From Okeania hirsuta (GTDB lineage: Bacteria; Cyanobacteriota; Cyanobacteriia; Cyanobacteriales; Microcoleaceae): a DNA stretch of 62,035 bases. The notes beneath the pieces were generated by a model, which was given only the letters and a program-made list of their open reading frames with translations, made no database searches and was not told the DNA's origin. Location of the stretch: contig NZ_RCBY01000019.1 in the NCBI RefSeq assembly GCF_003838195.1, forward strand, positions 1 to 62,035. The letters are read 5' to 3'. Position 1 is the stretch's first letter; each line of letters starts with the position of its first letter. Below, one piece after another: positions 19,924-28,626 of this stretch. The translations under genes were made by a program, and so were the position numbers.

Positions 19924-20763
19924 CTATATTTTTAGAGCTATTTGATAAATTTGGCGACGGGACAGGTTTGTTTGATAGGCCAGTTGGCGACTAGCTTGCG
20001 ACCGCGAAATTCCTTGTTCTAAAAGTTTTTGTAATTCTACTTTAATAGTATCTTCTGATATTACTGGTGTATCTGGTTCAGCTCCTGCAATAATCAGGGT
20101 AAATTCTCCCCTTGGTTGATTAGTTTGATAATGAATAATTGCTTGTCCAATTGTACCACGCCAAAATTCTTCATAGAGTTTTGTTAATTCTCTAGCTAAG
20201 ACTATTTTTCTCTGTTTACCTAATACTTTAGCTAAATCTTCCAAGGTTTGTTTGAGCTTATGGGGAGATTCATATAAAATTATGGTTTCTTGTAAGTTGG
20301 GTAAAATTTCTAAGTCTTGTTGACGTTGTTTACTTTTGCTTGGTAAAAAACCGATAAATATAAATTTATTGCTAGGTAGTCCAGAAGCACTTAATGCTGT
20401 AATACTTGCACTTACTCCTGGTATTGGTACTACGGATATATTTGCTCCAACACAAGCTTTTACTATTTCATATCCAGGGTCAGATATTCCTGGCATTCCT
20501 GCATCAGTTACTAGAGCAATTGTTTTTCCTTGATGTAATTTTTCGATTAATTCAGGTATACGACTTTGTTGGTTATGTTGATGGTAACTTAATTGTGGAG
20601 TTTGGATATCAAAATGTTGTAATAATTTGTTGGTGTGGCGAGTGTCTTCTGCTGCTATTAAGTCTACTGTTTGTAGGGTTTTAATTGCTCGAAATGTTAT
20701 ATCTTCTAGATTGCCTATTGGTGTGCCAACAATGTAAAGAGTCCCTGAATTTACTTCACTCAT
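19924..20763 (-). CDS. rsmI: 16S rRNA (cytidine-1402-2'-O)-methyltransferase RsmI
   Basis: 279 residues. Motifs of the tetrapyrrole-methylase-like fold are clear: LYIVGTPIGNLEDITFRA at the N-terminus, AAEDTRHTNKLL, ALVTDAGMPGISDPG and PIPGVSASITALSASGLP. Together with RsmH it modifies C1402 in the ribosomal decoding centre using S-adenosylmethionine. The C-terminal helix-turn-helix-like segment GISRSQASRQLAYQTNLSRR is usual in the family. It starts at ATG 20763 and is monocistronic as far as I can see. Confidence 0.95.
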   Translation of the reverse strand: MSEVNSGTLYIVGTPIGNLEDITFRAIKTLQTVDLIAAEDTRHTNKLLQHFDIQTPQLSYHQHNQQSRIPELIEKLHQGKTIALVTDAGMPGISDPGYEIVKACVGANISVVPIPGVSASITALSASGLPSNKFIFIGFLPSKSKQRQQDLEILPNLQETIILYESPHKLKQTLEDLAKVLGKQRKIVLARELTKLYEEFWRGTIGQAIIHYQTNQPRGEFTLIIAGAEPDTPVISEDTIKVELQKLLEQGISRSQASRQLAYQTNLSRRQIYQIALKI

Positions 20764-20933
20764 AACTTGACTATCCTACTTCCTCGATCTTTCATTTAGG
20801 AGTAAAGTCTCTTTAGTTTTTCAATGCTTAGAAAGTAACTCTGAATGGTCAAAATAATCTGATTTCTAAATAGTTCCAATTTACAACTAAATTAATCGTA
20901 AAATTTTGATTCTAACAAATTTATTACTTCGGT

Positions 20934-21359
20934 TTAGTTCAAATTACTATTATCTGATTCCCAGTCTGGACAAGTTTCTCCCTCTACACCATAAGGGTGC
21001 ATTCCACAAACTAATAAATTTCCGCCATAAACTTGACCATGATAATTATTACATCCCCTACAAGCTGGATGTTCTTCTACTGTTGGTTCTACACGATCAA
21101 CAAAATAGTCTATATCTTCCCCTCCCACATCAAAATCTAAGTCCAGGTATACTTCGATAATAGGATCTATTAAATCATTTAGATACTCATCTATCTCTAC
21201 AATAAAGTTAGTACGTATTTCTTCAGTAATCTCTTCCGAGAACTTTCCCCACTCATCAAATACTTCAGAAATTTCTTCTGACATTTCATTGAAGAAATTT
21301 TCTACCTCTAATGCAGCAGTTTCAATTACTTCAAACAAGTTTTTTGACCAGTCTTCCAT
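20934..21359 (-). CDS. Conserved cyanobacterial acidic protein with Cys-rich C-terminus
   Basis: 141 residues, strongly acidic. The first about 90 residues are predicted amphipathic helix (repeated Glu/Asp/Phe). The C-terminal part HPACRGCNNYHG...LLVCGMHPYG...CPDWE has four cysteines and two histidines, a probable Zn or Fe-S binding site. I recognise the tail as a motif of cyanobacterial hypothetical proteins but know no function. It faces the same way as the coiled-coil gene upstream (78 bases away), so co-transcription is possible. Confidence 0.7.
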   Translation of the reverse strand: MEDWSKNLFEVIETAALEVENFFNEMSEEISEVFDEWGKFSEEITEEIRTNFIVEIDEYLNDLIDPIIEVYLDLDFDVGGEDIDYFVDRVEPTVEEHPACRGCNNYHGQVYGGNLLVCGMHPYGVEGETCPDWESDNSNLN

Positions 21360-21436
21360 GATTATCTGTTTGAGCTTTTCTCTTTAAACCTAGGGTGTCT
21401 AAACTCTTGGAGCAGAGCTTAATTTTGGCCTAAGAT

Positions 21437-21805
21437 TTAATCTTTTTGTAGCCGACGCAATTCATCCTGTAGCTTATGCACTTCTTGGCGCATTTTATCT
21501 ACTTCTTGGTTTGACTCTGATGAACTGTCATCCTCAGAAAGAATTTCTATACGACGTGGTTCCCTTGGTCCTGTTTCTGGAGATGATTCTACCGTTGGCT
21601 TTTGCATAGCTTTATTCATCATATCTTCGACAAATTTACGACCCTCTTCCGTAGTCATTTCACCACGCTTAACCATCTCATCTGCCAGTTTTTGGGTCTC
21701 TGTTCTTAATTCATTCAATTTCTGGTTAGCTTTCTCTCCTGCATAAGAGGCTAATCCCACTCCTAGATAAACCGCCCTTTGAATAATTCCTCCGAAATTA
21801 TCCAT
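21437..21805 (-). CDS. Phasin-like coiled-coil protein
   Basis: 122 residues. The N-terminus (FGGIIQRAVYLGVGLASYAGEK) is amphipathic. It continues into KLNELRTETQKLADEMVKRG and the TTEEGRKFVEDMM motif seen in phasin-family and PHA-granule-associated helical proteins of cyanobacteria. A polar linker and a second coiled coil (VDKMRQEVHKLQDELRRLQ) follow. Probably helical and self-associating, perhaps lipid- or granule-associated. Function is inferred from similarity only. Confidence 0.65.
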   Translation of the reverse strand: MDNFGGIIQRAVYLGVGLASYAGEKANQKLNELRTETQKLADEMVKRGEMTTEEGRKFVEDMMNKAMQKPTVESSPETGPREPRRIEILSEDDSSSESNQEVDKMRQEVHKLQDELRRLQKD

Positions 21806-21839
21806 AATATATCCTGGCTCCTGTTAAGTGACGTTATCT

Positions 21840-21985
21840 CCCGCTAAATCTCGCTATTATAGCGGAAGTTTCTCCTCCTCACGGATGGATATTCCTGCTT
21901 CCCTGGCTGACTAATGTCTAAGCCTCCACAGGCAGCAACGATGAGACCCACCGCTGTCTTGTACTAAAAGTTCTGTACTCACCTG
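21840..21985 (-). pseudogene. Possible TnpB C-terminal relic
   Basis: Minus-strand translation near 21925-21848 reads ACGGLDISQPGKQEYPSVRR, which resembles the degenerate C-terminal tails of IS200/IS605-type TnpB proteins in cyanobacteria (ACGG...KQE...). No upstream domain remains. It directly adjoins the IS607 relic, so the site may be a hot spot for such elements. Low confidence because the stretch is short. Confidence 0.4.
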
Positions 21986-21989
21986 GTTT

Positions 21990-22321
21990 CCGATACGATT
22001 TTGCTAACAAATGTTAACAATGCACAGCAAGATAGCCTGCTGAGGGGGTATCTCCCAAAGTCTACAAGAAAACCTGTAGACGCTTTTTAAACACTTACAT
22101 CGTCTTGGTTATCGACGTTCGCAGAAGTTTTAATTACTTGACCATGCTAGGGGTAACTTATCAGGATAGCGGTTACATAGTGGCCTGGTGCGTGCACCAC
22201 AAACTACTCTGTCTGCACATGATTATAGCACAATCTATGCAACTATATCGGTATAACTATATCAACGTATATGAATTTATGTGAATAAATATTAGCAAAT
22301 CAACAATAGTTAATCAACCTT
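21990..22321 (-). mobile_element. Non-coding IS607-type relic with both ends and omegaRNA-like hairpins
   Basis: The first 70 bases (CCGATACGATTTTGCTAACA, then TGAGGGGGTATCTCCCAA) match 484-553 of the IS607 element, and the last about 45 bases (TTATGTGAATAAATATTAGC, then GTTAATCAACC) match its other end at 2210-2252. The 250 bases between have no tnpA or tnpB. Hairpins at 22025-22042 (CAGCAAG with CCTGCTG) and 22061-22083 (GTCTACA with TGTAGAC) replace those of the full element with changed stem bases. It may be an internally deleted element that still supplies an RNA. Confidence 0.7.
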
Positions 22322-22431
22322 CAGGGAATTTTACCTCAAATAAGGAATTACCAGAACTTCACCACCAAGTTTAACCCTCTCGTTAGGATTAACAGGTATA
22401 ACGGGAGACCCCTCGTGACATTTAGTTGGGT

Positions 22432-22525
22432 GACCCGGAGTCAACGCCTACCACAAGCATCCCGTGTTGCTGCTACCTTCCGGTCCTGACAAGGTTTAGG
22501 CGTTATAGTCGCGCTGGTCCGGATC
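22432..22525 (-). ncRNA. ffs: Signal recognition particle RNA (bacterial small type, 4.5S-like)
   Basis: The minus strand carries the universal SRP domain IV signature: GTCAGGACCGGAAGGTAGCA followed by GCAACAC. The flanking arms ACGCC and GGCGT pair, and the outermost GATCCGGA (5') pairs with TCCGGGTC (3') to close a hairpin of about 94 nucleotides. The RNA binds Ffh and directs membrane-protein export. Ends are set by the closing stem and may be off by a few bases. It lies 24 bases downstream of the YciI-like gene on the same strand. Confidence 0.95.
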
Positions 22526-22548
22526 ACTTATTACTATAACACAAATTT

Positions 22549-22815
22549 TCATTCTGCAACTATGCACCACTGATAAATTTCATAACTGACACAATTATTT
22601 TTGATGAGAGGGTCTTGGGCCACTTTTTTTTTGGCTTCTGACATAGATGAAGCCTCGAATAGTAACATTCCTCCTTGATGGTTTTTCCAGTAACCAGTCT
22701 TAGCTTTATGTCCTTTAGCAATTAATTCTTGGACATAAGCTTTATGAGCTGGTACATACTGGTCAAATATGGTTTTTTCGACTATACCTTTTTCTATTTT
22801 GGCAAACCAAGGCAT
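22549..22815 (-). CDS. YciI-family protein
   Basis: 88 residues of the YciI/ferredoxin-like (dimeric alpha-beta barrel) family: a small N-terminal strand (PWFAKIEKG), the conserved YVPAHKAYVQELIAKGHKAKTGYW segment with its histidine, then GGMLLFEASSMSEAKKKVAQDP. Some family members are dehalogenase-like or muconolactone-isomerase-like; no specific activity can be assigned. It is divergent from the 2'-5' RNA ligase-like gene with only about 24 bases between starts, so the two promoters must overlap the coding regions or each other. Confidence 0.8.
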   Translation of the reverse strand: MPWFAKIEKGIVEKTIFDQYVPAHKAYVQELIAKGHKAKTGYWKNHQGGMLLFEASSMSEAKKKVAQDPLIKNNCVSYEIYQWCIVAE

Positions 22816-22839
22816 TTTATTTTTTAAATTTTGAATTTT

Positions 22840-23400
22840 ATGGGCCTATCAAAACGTTTATTATTTGTGGCTCTTGTGCCACCGGAAAATATTCAAAACC
22901 AAGTAACTGAAATTAAGGAATATTTTGCTAGAGAATATAATAGCAGTCATGCTTTAAAGTCTGTGCCTCATATTACTTTACAGCCTCCTTTTAAATGGCC
23001 GACTGAAAATTTAGCTCTTTTGCAGGAGTCTTTAGAGACTTTTGTTCAAAATTGCTCTGCTTTTCCCATTACTTTATCTGGATTTGCTGCTTTTCCACCT
23101 CGTGTTATCTATATTAATGTTGTCAAAACTCCAGAACTTTTAAAAATACAAAAAGACTTAATTGGATTTACAGAAACTACTTTAGGAATTGTGCATCCCG
23201 CTTCTAAAACTCGACCTTTTTCTCCTCATGTTACTGTAGCTTTTCGAGACTTAACTAAACAGAATTTTAGAGCAGCTTGGTTAGAATTTCGGGAGCGATC
23301 GCTTGACTTTGAATTTACAGCTTCTCAGTTAACTTTATTAATTCATAATGGTAAGCGGTGGGATATTTGTAATGAGTTTCCTTTTTTCAGCAAAAATTGA
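22840..23400 (+). CDS. 2'-5' RNA ligase / cyclic phosphodiesterase family protein (2H superfamily)
   Basis: 186 residues from ATG 22840 (an upstream TTG at 22831 is possible). It contains the two HxT/S signatures of the 2H phosphoesterase fold: PHITLQPPF (about residue 49) and SPHVTVAF (about 134), with the strand LLFVALVPPENIQNQV at the start. Family members (ThpR) hydrolyse 2',3'-cyclic phosphates or join 2'-5' RNA ends. Length is normal. The real substrate is unknown. Confidence 0.88.
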   Translation: MGLSKRLLFVALVPPENIQNQVTEIKEYFAREYNSSHALKSVPHITLQPPFKWPTENLALLQESLETFVQNCSAFPITLSGFAAFPPRVIYINVVKTPELLKIQKDLIGFTETTLGIVHPASKTRPFSPHVTVAFRDLTKQNFRAAWLEFRERSLDFEFTASQLTLLIHNGKRWDICNEFPFFSKN

Positions 23401-23572
23401 GATAATCCGTAAGTATTCAGCACTCAGCTATCAGTTATTAATTTATTGCTTTTTGAGGAGGAATTAGTATTAATAGATTTAAGGAGAATTCAAAGTATTG
23501 GAAAAAACTGACCTTGACAAGGGAGAGTGTATATTCATTATTTATGAAACAGCTAAAAGCTGAGTGCTAATA

Positions 23573-23822
23573 AGCGTTCTTCTTTTTTCCGAAATTCAAT
23601 AATTCCTATTTCCCTCATCAAAGAAACAAACTCTTCAAAATTTTCTAGAATTTTCTCGAACTTTCTCTGGCAAATTCTGCCATATTTCTTGTAATTCTTC
23701 TTTGATTAAAAAAGCTGGTTTTCCCTGAAGGGAATCAAAAAAATTAATTAGATAGGGATATTCCTCTAGAATTTTTTCACATCACTTTTCTGATGCTTTT
23801 CTGAATCCAGATTATAGAGATT
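23573..23822 (-). pseudogene. Decayed second copy of the 3' end of the KGGVGR ATPase gene
   Basis: The stretch is about 85 percent identical by eye to 23959-24200, the part of the ATPase gene that codes for EEYPYLINFFDSLKGK and QEIWQNLPEKILENFEEF. Frameshifts, a 12-base insertion (TTTTCTCGAACT) and stop codons destroy the frame. This shows a past tandem duplication or allele replacement followed by loss of one copy. No other domain of the ATPase is found in 23401-23898. Confidence 0.8.
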
Positions 23823-23898
23823 TTATTTTTTCATTTTCTCAGCACAAATTGAGATAATTCACTAATAAGACTTAGGCAAATTTGGCAGATAGAAATTT

Positions 23899-26589
23899 CT
23901 ATACTGTACCTTGGCGAATTATTTCAAAGCCATAAACATATATATCTGCAAATTTATAGCGTTTTTCTTTTTCCCAAAATTCAATAATTCCTATTTCCCC
24001 CATCAAAGAAATAAACTCTTCAAAATTTTCTAGAATTTTCTCTGGTAAGTTCTGCCATATTTCTTGTAATTCTTCTTTTGTTAAAAAAGCTAATTTTCCC
24101 TTAAGAGAATCAAAGAAATTAATTAGATAGGGATATTCCTCTTTAATTTCTTGACATCGCTTTTTTGATGCTTCTTTTAACCCAAATTCTAGAGATTTTC
24201 CTTGCAGTAGACGCTCTGTACGGATTTGAGTTAATGATTTTCCTCTGAAAGTTAATTCTTGTTCTTTTGCTCCTTCAAGTAATAGACTTAAACTTCGAGG
24301 AAAAGTCGTGCCACTTGAGTCTGTTAAGCGTTCATAAACCCATCGAGATACTTTTCCTCTTCGACGACGACTTCCCCATAGTAATTCTAATGCTTTATCA
24401 AGCTCTTCTTCATTCGCTATATCTATACTTTCAACAGCAACAGGAGAAACTTGGTCAACTAAATTTTTGAAATCTTGAGATTGTATTGCTTGACGAAGCG
24501 CTAAACGTAAAAAGTCTATTTGATTCCACTGTAAAATAATATCCCTTCCAGTAAAATGACTTTTATTATCAAAACTTAAACGATTCCAAATATCTTCTCT
24601 CAAGAAAATTTTAAATCTAATTTCTGTTAGTCTACTTGCATCACAAGACTGAACTAATTGAAATAATCCAGTTAATGCTTGTTGTCTTAATTCTCCTGCT
24701 TCCGAAAAATCTTCATCTAAATCATCGTAAAGAAACCATAATTTTTGAGACTTTTCTTTTGCCTCTTGATTAAGAATAATATTTACTGCATCTTTAACTG
24801 TAAGTATGAGTTGAGAGTTAGTAGATAATTCTAATAAAGCTTTAGTTGATTCAGACTGCCATGTATCTTTTGGTAAATTATTAATTATTTTTTTCAGCTC
24901 GGTAAACTTTCCCCTTTTACCTTTATTACCTCTGGGAAATTTTAGTAATTCTTCCTGATCACATCTAAATAGTAAATAAGCTCTCCAAAAAGCTTCCCAT
25001 GTTCCATTCTTTTCCTGCAAAGTTCCATGAATAATTTGAAATTCTTCACGGGTAGGTCTACTTTCTTGAAATCTACCGTGTCCTGATAAAAATACAGTAT
25101 TATCTAACCGTCCGCGAGCTAATTTTTGAGCTAGTTCTTGATGTTTTAAAAATAACCAATATAGGGCAGTTTTACCTGTTCCTTTTTTCCCTCGAATTAG
25201 GCAGGTTGTGTCATCTAAAAATTTTTCAAAATCAGTAGTGCGCTGAAACAATAAGCTTAAATCTTGCTTCTGATCGGCCACATTTACTTCAGGAAACTTT
25301 AGATTTTCAAGAATTTCCCATCTTTGTTCAACAATATTTAAAACTTTACTGCGTTTAATTTCATTATTTTTTTCATCAATTATATTAGTGATTTTACTAT
25401 AGTAATCTTGTATTTCTGGTATGGGATAACTATCAGCTAAGGCAATTGGTACAAGGTAAGGAATTACTAATAATTCATCATTTTCTGGTTGCTCGTTACT
25501 TGTATTTGAATCTTCTTCATCAGTATCATAGTTTTCATATGTTTCATTTTTTATCTTTTCAAGCAAGGAATTCCAAATGTTTTTGACTTTATCTAAACCA
25601 CTATTTGTCACATCAGTTACAGGAGAAAAAACAAAATTAATAGATAGGTTTTTCAGAGTTTGAAGAGATTCTAATAGTAGCTCTATTCCCTGTTGATTTT
25701 GTTCATTAGGAAAAATAAAAATAATTGCTTCATCAGCAGCTTGAATTAATGATAAAGCACCCCATTGATTAATCCCAGTTCTAGAGTCAATTAAGAGAAT
25801 ATCTGGTTTTAATTGTTCTTGAATTTCCTGCTTAAAAATAGACCAAAGATTTTTATCTCCATCTATAACAGTTGTGGCATGAAGATCGTCAACTTTAGAC
25901 ACATAATCAAGACTAAGATATCCAGCAGGAACAACAAATACTCTACCTGTGGCATTAGGTATTCTTACTTCACTAAATATGTCTGTAATTAAAATACTGG
26001 GTTCTATTCCTTCTGGTAAGTAGGAACGTTCGTAAAAATAATCAACAATTCCATATTTTGGCTTTTCCTTAAGGTTAAATGCTGTACTTAACCCAGGTGC
26101 TTCTAAATCTAAATCTACAGCTACAACTTTACGGCCTCGCATTGCTAAAATTGAGGCTACATGAGTTAATGCAGTAGTCCTACCTACTCCTCCTTTAAAA
26201 GAATAAAATGTCACTGTTCTGGGTATACTGGGTTCTTTCTGGGGTAGTTGAGGTTGATTTTGTGGGTTTGCTGCTTGGATAGCTAAATCTTGCCAAGTTA
26301 CTAATGAGAATGTCTCAGAAATTTGTGGAGGTGAAATATTTAGTGATTCAGCTTCTTTAGGTGTATATAAGGAAAGAAACCCAGGAGATAAATGAGGCAC
26401 TTGAGATTTTAATAAGTTAGAAATTTGTTCTTTCCGATGAGGGATGGATAAACCAAAAAAGCGATCGCTAACTAAAGTTAAATTGAGCAAACCTGATGTG
26501 GAAATATTTACATCAACCCATTCTTGAGAGTTTTGAACGTATTGGTTTTTAATATTTTGCTTTAGTAATACTTGCCAATTTTCTTGCAT
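23899..26589 (-). CDS. Two-domain ATPase: KGGVGR-type ParA/MinD domain + second P-loop ATPase
   Basis: 896 residues. Residues 1-115 are of unknown fold. At 124-175 lies a deviant Walker A of the ParA/MinD class, FYSFKGGVGRTTALTHVAS, followed by VAVDLDLEAPGLS and DILLIDSRTGINQWGA. An acidic linker (355-375) leads to a second ATPase domain with Walker A RGKKGTGKTALYW (466-478) and Walker B LWFLYDDLDED (617-627). The C-terminus is helical. The KGGVGR variant plus STAND-like second domain is typical of large cyanobacterial and actinobacterial conflict-type ATPases. The HEPN-like gene lies 19 bases upstream on the same strand, consistent with a sensor-effector pair. Function is inferred. Confidence 0.8.
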   Translation of the reverse strand: MQENWQVLLKQNIKNQYVQNSQEWVDVNISTSGLLNLTLVSDRFFGLSIPHRKEQISNLLKSQVPHLSPGFLSLYTPKEAESLNISPPQISETFSLVTWQDLAIQAANPQNQPQLPQKEPSIPRTVTFYSFKGGVGRTTALTHVASILAMRGRKVVAVDLDLEAPGLSTAFNLKEKPKYGIVDYFYERSYLPEGIEPSILITDIFSEVRIPNATGRVFVVPAGYLSLDYVSKVDDLHATTVIDGDKNLWSIFKQEIQEQLKPDILLIDSRTGINQWGALSLIQAADEAIIFIFPNEQNQQGIELLLESLQTLKNLSINFVFSPVTDVTNSGLDKVKNIWNSLLEKIKNETYENYDTDEEDSNTSNEQPENDELLVIPYLVPIALADSYPIPEIQDYYSKITNIIDEKNNEIKRSKVLNIVEQRWEILENLKFPEVNVADQKQDLSLLFQRTTDFEKFLDDTTCLIRGKKGTGKTALYWLFLKHQELAQKLARGRLDNTVFLSGHGRFQESRPTREEFQIIHGTLQEKNGTWEAFWRAYLLFRCDQEELLKFPRGNKGKRGKFTELKKIINNLPKDTWQSESTKALLELSTNSQLILTVKDAVNIILNQEAKEKSQKLWFLYDDLDEDFSEAGELRQQALTGLFQLVQSCDASRLTEIRFKIFLREDIWNRLSFDNKSHFTGRDIILQWNQIDFLRLALRQAIQSQDFKNLVDQVSPVAVESIDIANEEELDKALELLWGSRRRRGKVSRWVYERLTDSSGTTFPRSLSLLLEGAKEQELTFRGKSLTQIRTERLLQGKSLEFGLKEASKKRCQEIKEEYPYLINFFDSLKGKLAFLTKEELQEIWQNLPEKILENFEEFISLMGEIGIIEFWEKEKRYKFADIYVYGFEIIRQGTV

Positions 26590-26608
26590 TTTTAGTTCCT
26601 TTAATTTA

Positions 26609-27043
26609 TTAAAGTGTAGTAGCTTGTTTTTGTAGCCATCCTATAAGCTTTTGATATGTGTTGAAGCAGTTTTTATAATTTACATTATTAGCTTCAATAG
26701 CAAAATAACGTATATCTATAAAATGTTGACACATTGGGTTTTCAATTTCATCCAACCACTTTCGTACTTGAGGAAATTTATCAATTCTAGATTTAAGTTT
26801 ATTGTGTCGTTTTAATGCTTCTGTGTAGCTATGTCCTGGATTAGTAAAAGTATGTCCTGGATTATTGTTATCTGTTTTCCATTCTCTAGTTGCACTGTTT
26901 GGTAAAGTAGCAAAAATCATTGCTTTTAATAAACACTCAATAGTGACACCTCCAAAGTGCATAGCTCCAATTTTTATTCCTGATTTATCTAATATTTCTG
27001 TATCAGAATAGCGTTCTAAAAAAGCTGCTTGGTAATCTTCCAT
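26609..27043 (-). CDS. HEPN-like small helical protein, putative partner of the ATPase
   Basis: 144 residues, all-helical by composition. GAMHFGGVTIECLLKAMIFATLP near the N-terminus and IDIRYFAIEANNVNYKNCFNTYQKLIGWL at the C-terminus match the general layout of HEPN nucleic-acid-binding domains; the RxxxxH ribonuclease motif is not evident. It is the first gene of a two-gene operon with the KGGVGR ATPase. HEPN proteins in such pairs are often RNases of phage-defence or toxin systems. I regard the assignment as probable, not certain. Confidence 0.6.
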   Translation of the reverse strand: MEDYQAAFLERYSDTEILDKSGIKIGAMHFGGVTIECLLKAMIFATLPNSATREWKTDNNNPGHTFTNPGHSYTEALKRHNKLKSRIDKFPQVRKWLDEIENPMCQHFIDIRYFAIEANNVNYKNCFNTYQKLIGWLQKQATTL

Positions 27044-27159
27044 AAATAAAAAAATATAGCTTTGATAATGAAAAATATCATGATTTTAACATTATATTTC
27101 CTACGCATCCGTAGAGACATATTTGGAGAAAGCTAGTTTCTGGTTTCTCGTTATTGCTA

Positions 27160-27771
27160 ATGATACAATCATATAATACCTCTATCTCCCAAAACATGAT
27201 TGCTAACCAAAACACAAATTATATTCCTCCTGAAGAATACCTAACAGGAGAAGAACTCAGCTCTATCAAACACGAATATATTGATGGACAAGTATACGCA
27301 ATGGCAGGTGCTAGTGATGCTCATGTCACCATTGCTGGAAACTTATTTGCACTGTTGAGAAATTATCTGCGAGGCAGTGGTTGTCGTGTTTATATGTCGG
27401 ACATGAAAGCTCTTATAGAAACTACCAATACATTCTTCTATCCTGATGTTATGGTGACTTGCGACACCAGAGATAAAGCTTTGCCAAATCATAAAAAATA
27501 TCCTTGTTTAATAGTGGAAGTTTTATCGGAAAGCACTGAAGCATTCGATCGCGGTGACAAATTTGCCAACTATCAGCAATTACCAACTTTGCAAGAATAC
27601 GTTTTGATTAACCAAAAACGCCAACGTTTAGAATGCTTTCGTCGCAATGCTGAAGGTCTTTGGGTATTGCACACTTACACTCAAGGCAGTGAAATTCATC
27701 TGGCAAGTATTGACTTTCGGACTAGCATTAATAGTTTGTATGAAGATGTCACTTTTGGAGAAACTCTGTAG
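27160..27771 (+). CDS. Uma2-family (DUF820) putative endonuclease
   Basis: 203 residues from ATG 27160 (TTG 27154 and ATG 27196 are alternatives). It shows the Uma2 pattern: IPPEEYLTGEELSSIKHEYIDGQVYAMAGAS, then FFYPDVMVTC and CLIVEVLSEST, giving the PD-(D/E)XK acidic residues (Glu of HEYIDG, Asp of PDVMV, Glu of VEVLS). The family is hugely expanded in cyanobacteria, often near transposons. The biological substrate is not established. The gene is divergent from the HEPN/ATPase operon. Confidence 0.88.
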   Translation: MIQSYNTSISQNMIANQNTNYIPPEEYLTGEELSSIKHEYIDGQVYAMAGASDAHVTIAGNLFALLRNYLRGSGCRVYMSDMKALIETTNTFFYPDVMVTCDTRDKALPNHKKYPCLIVEVLSESTEAFDRGDKFANYQQLPTLQEYVLINQKRQRLECFRRNAEGLWVLHTYTQGSEIHLASIDFRTSINSLYEDVTFGETL

Positions 27772-27961
27772 TGCATTATATCCTTGGGGGCGGGATCATC
27801 AGATAATTTATAACACCATTAATTTAACGCGGAACCTGCCCCTACTTTTGCAACGTTGAGATCGCTTTTACGTTTACTGCTAATATCTACTTTTTTTCAT
27901 TTTCTAGTAGATTTCCTATTGTATCATTTTATATGAAACAGTCTACTACAGTCCACTACTA

Positions 27962-28573
27962 CTAACTCACGGTCGAATAACTTACAAAATTCGTTAAAAT
28001 TCCTAAAATTTTCGGTAAATTCTTAACAGAATATTCTTCCAAATCAACTGTCATAGTTTGAGATTCTAACTCTAAAAACTGCCAAGTAGTTCCAGTAGTA
28101 ACAACCCCATAAATTAAAGGAATTTCATTATTTTCTCTTTGATTAAAAACTTGGGCAGCGACCATTTCTGCCATACATTGAGCTAAACCCGACTTGATAT
28201 TATCGTTTTTCGCTTCCACCAAAGCAACAACTGGCGCTTCAATCAAAAGTTGCAAAGTGGAACAGCTAATAATAAAGTCACAAAAACCATTCAATCCCTG
28301 TTCGATATCAATATTAAATTCTACACCCGAAAAAATGCTTATTTGATTGTCTAACTGTTTTTTGATTGCAAATAAAATCGGCGCAATAATTAACTCGGAA
28401 CGCGCTTTTTCTGTACCAATAGCGACTGCTAACGGTAAGTAATATTGCAGTGCTTCTTGTAAGAATTGACTGGGTGGAATTTCTGGCAAGTCATTAAACT
28501 TTCCCACGGTTTCAACTATTGTTAAATTAAAGGTTTTTTGCAACTCTTCTATAGTGAATTTACTGTAAGACAT
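27962..28573 (-). CDS. Conserved cyanobacterial PD-(D/E)XK-like protein
   Basis: 203 residues. A central ...LNGFCDFIISCSTLQLLIEAPVVALVEAKNDN segment has Asp then Glu-Ala-Lys, as expected for a restriction-endonuclease-like fold; the next helix (SGLAQCMAEMVAAQVFNQ) carries the usual Gln. Related hypothetical proteins occur in many filamentous cyanobacteria. No companion methylase is nearby, so it is unlikely to be a classical restriction enzyme. The intergenic 27772-27961 contains no further gene. Confidence 0.7.
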   Translation of the reverse strand: MSYSKFTIEELQKTFNLTIVETVGKFNDLPEIPPSQFLQEALQYYLPLAVAIGTEKARSELIIAPILFAIKKQLDNQISIFSGVEFNIDIEQGLNGFCDFIISCSTLQLLIEAPVVALVEAKNDNIKSGLAQCMAEMVAAQVFNQRENNEIPLIYGVVTTGTTWQFLELESQTMTVDLEEYSVKNLPKILGILTNFVSYSTVS

Positions 28574-28626
28574 TGGTTTTAATTTTTTGGGGAGTGTCTC
28601 CTAATCTTTGTTTTGATTGCTATATT

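Noticed and set aside
22400-22545. A tRNA gene near the SRP RNA
   Set aside because: The stem-loop and GGAAGGTAGCAGC signature are those of SRP RNA; no cloverleaf is visible. I found no tRNA elsewhere either.
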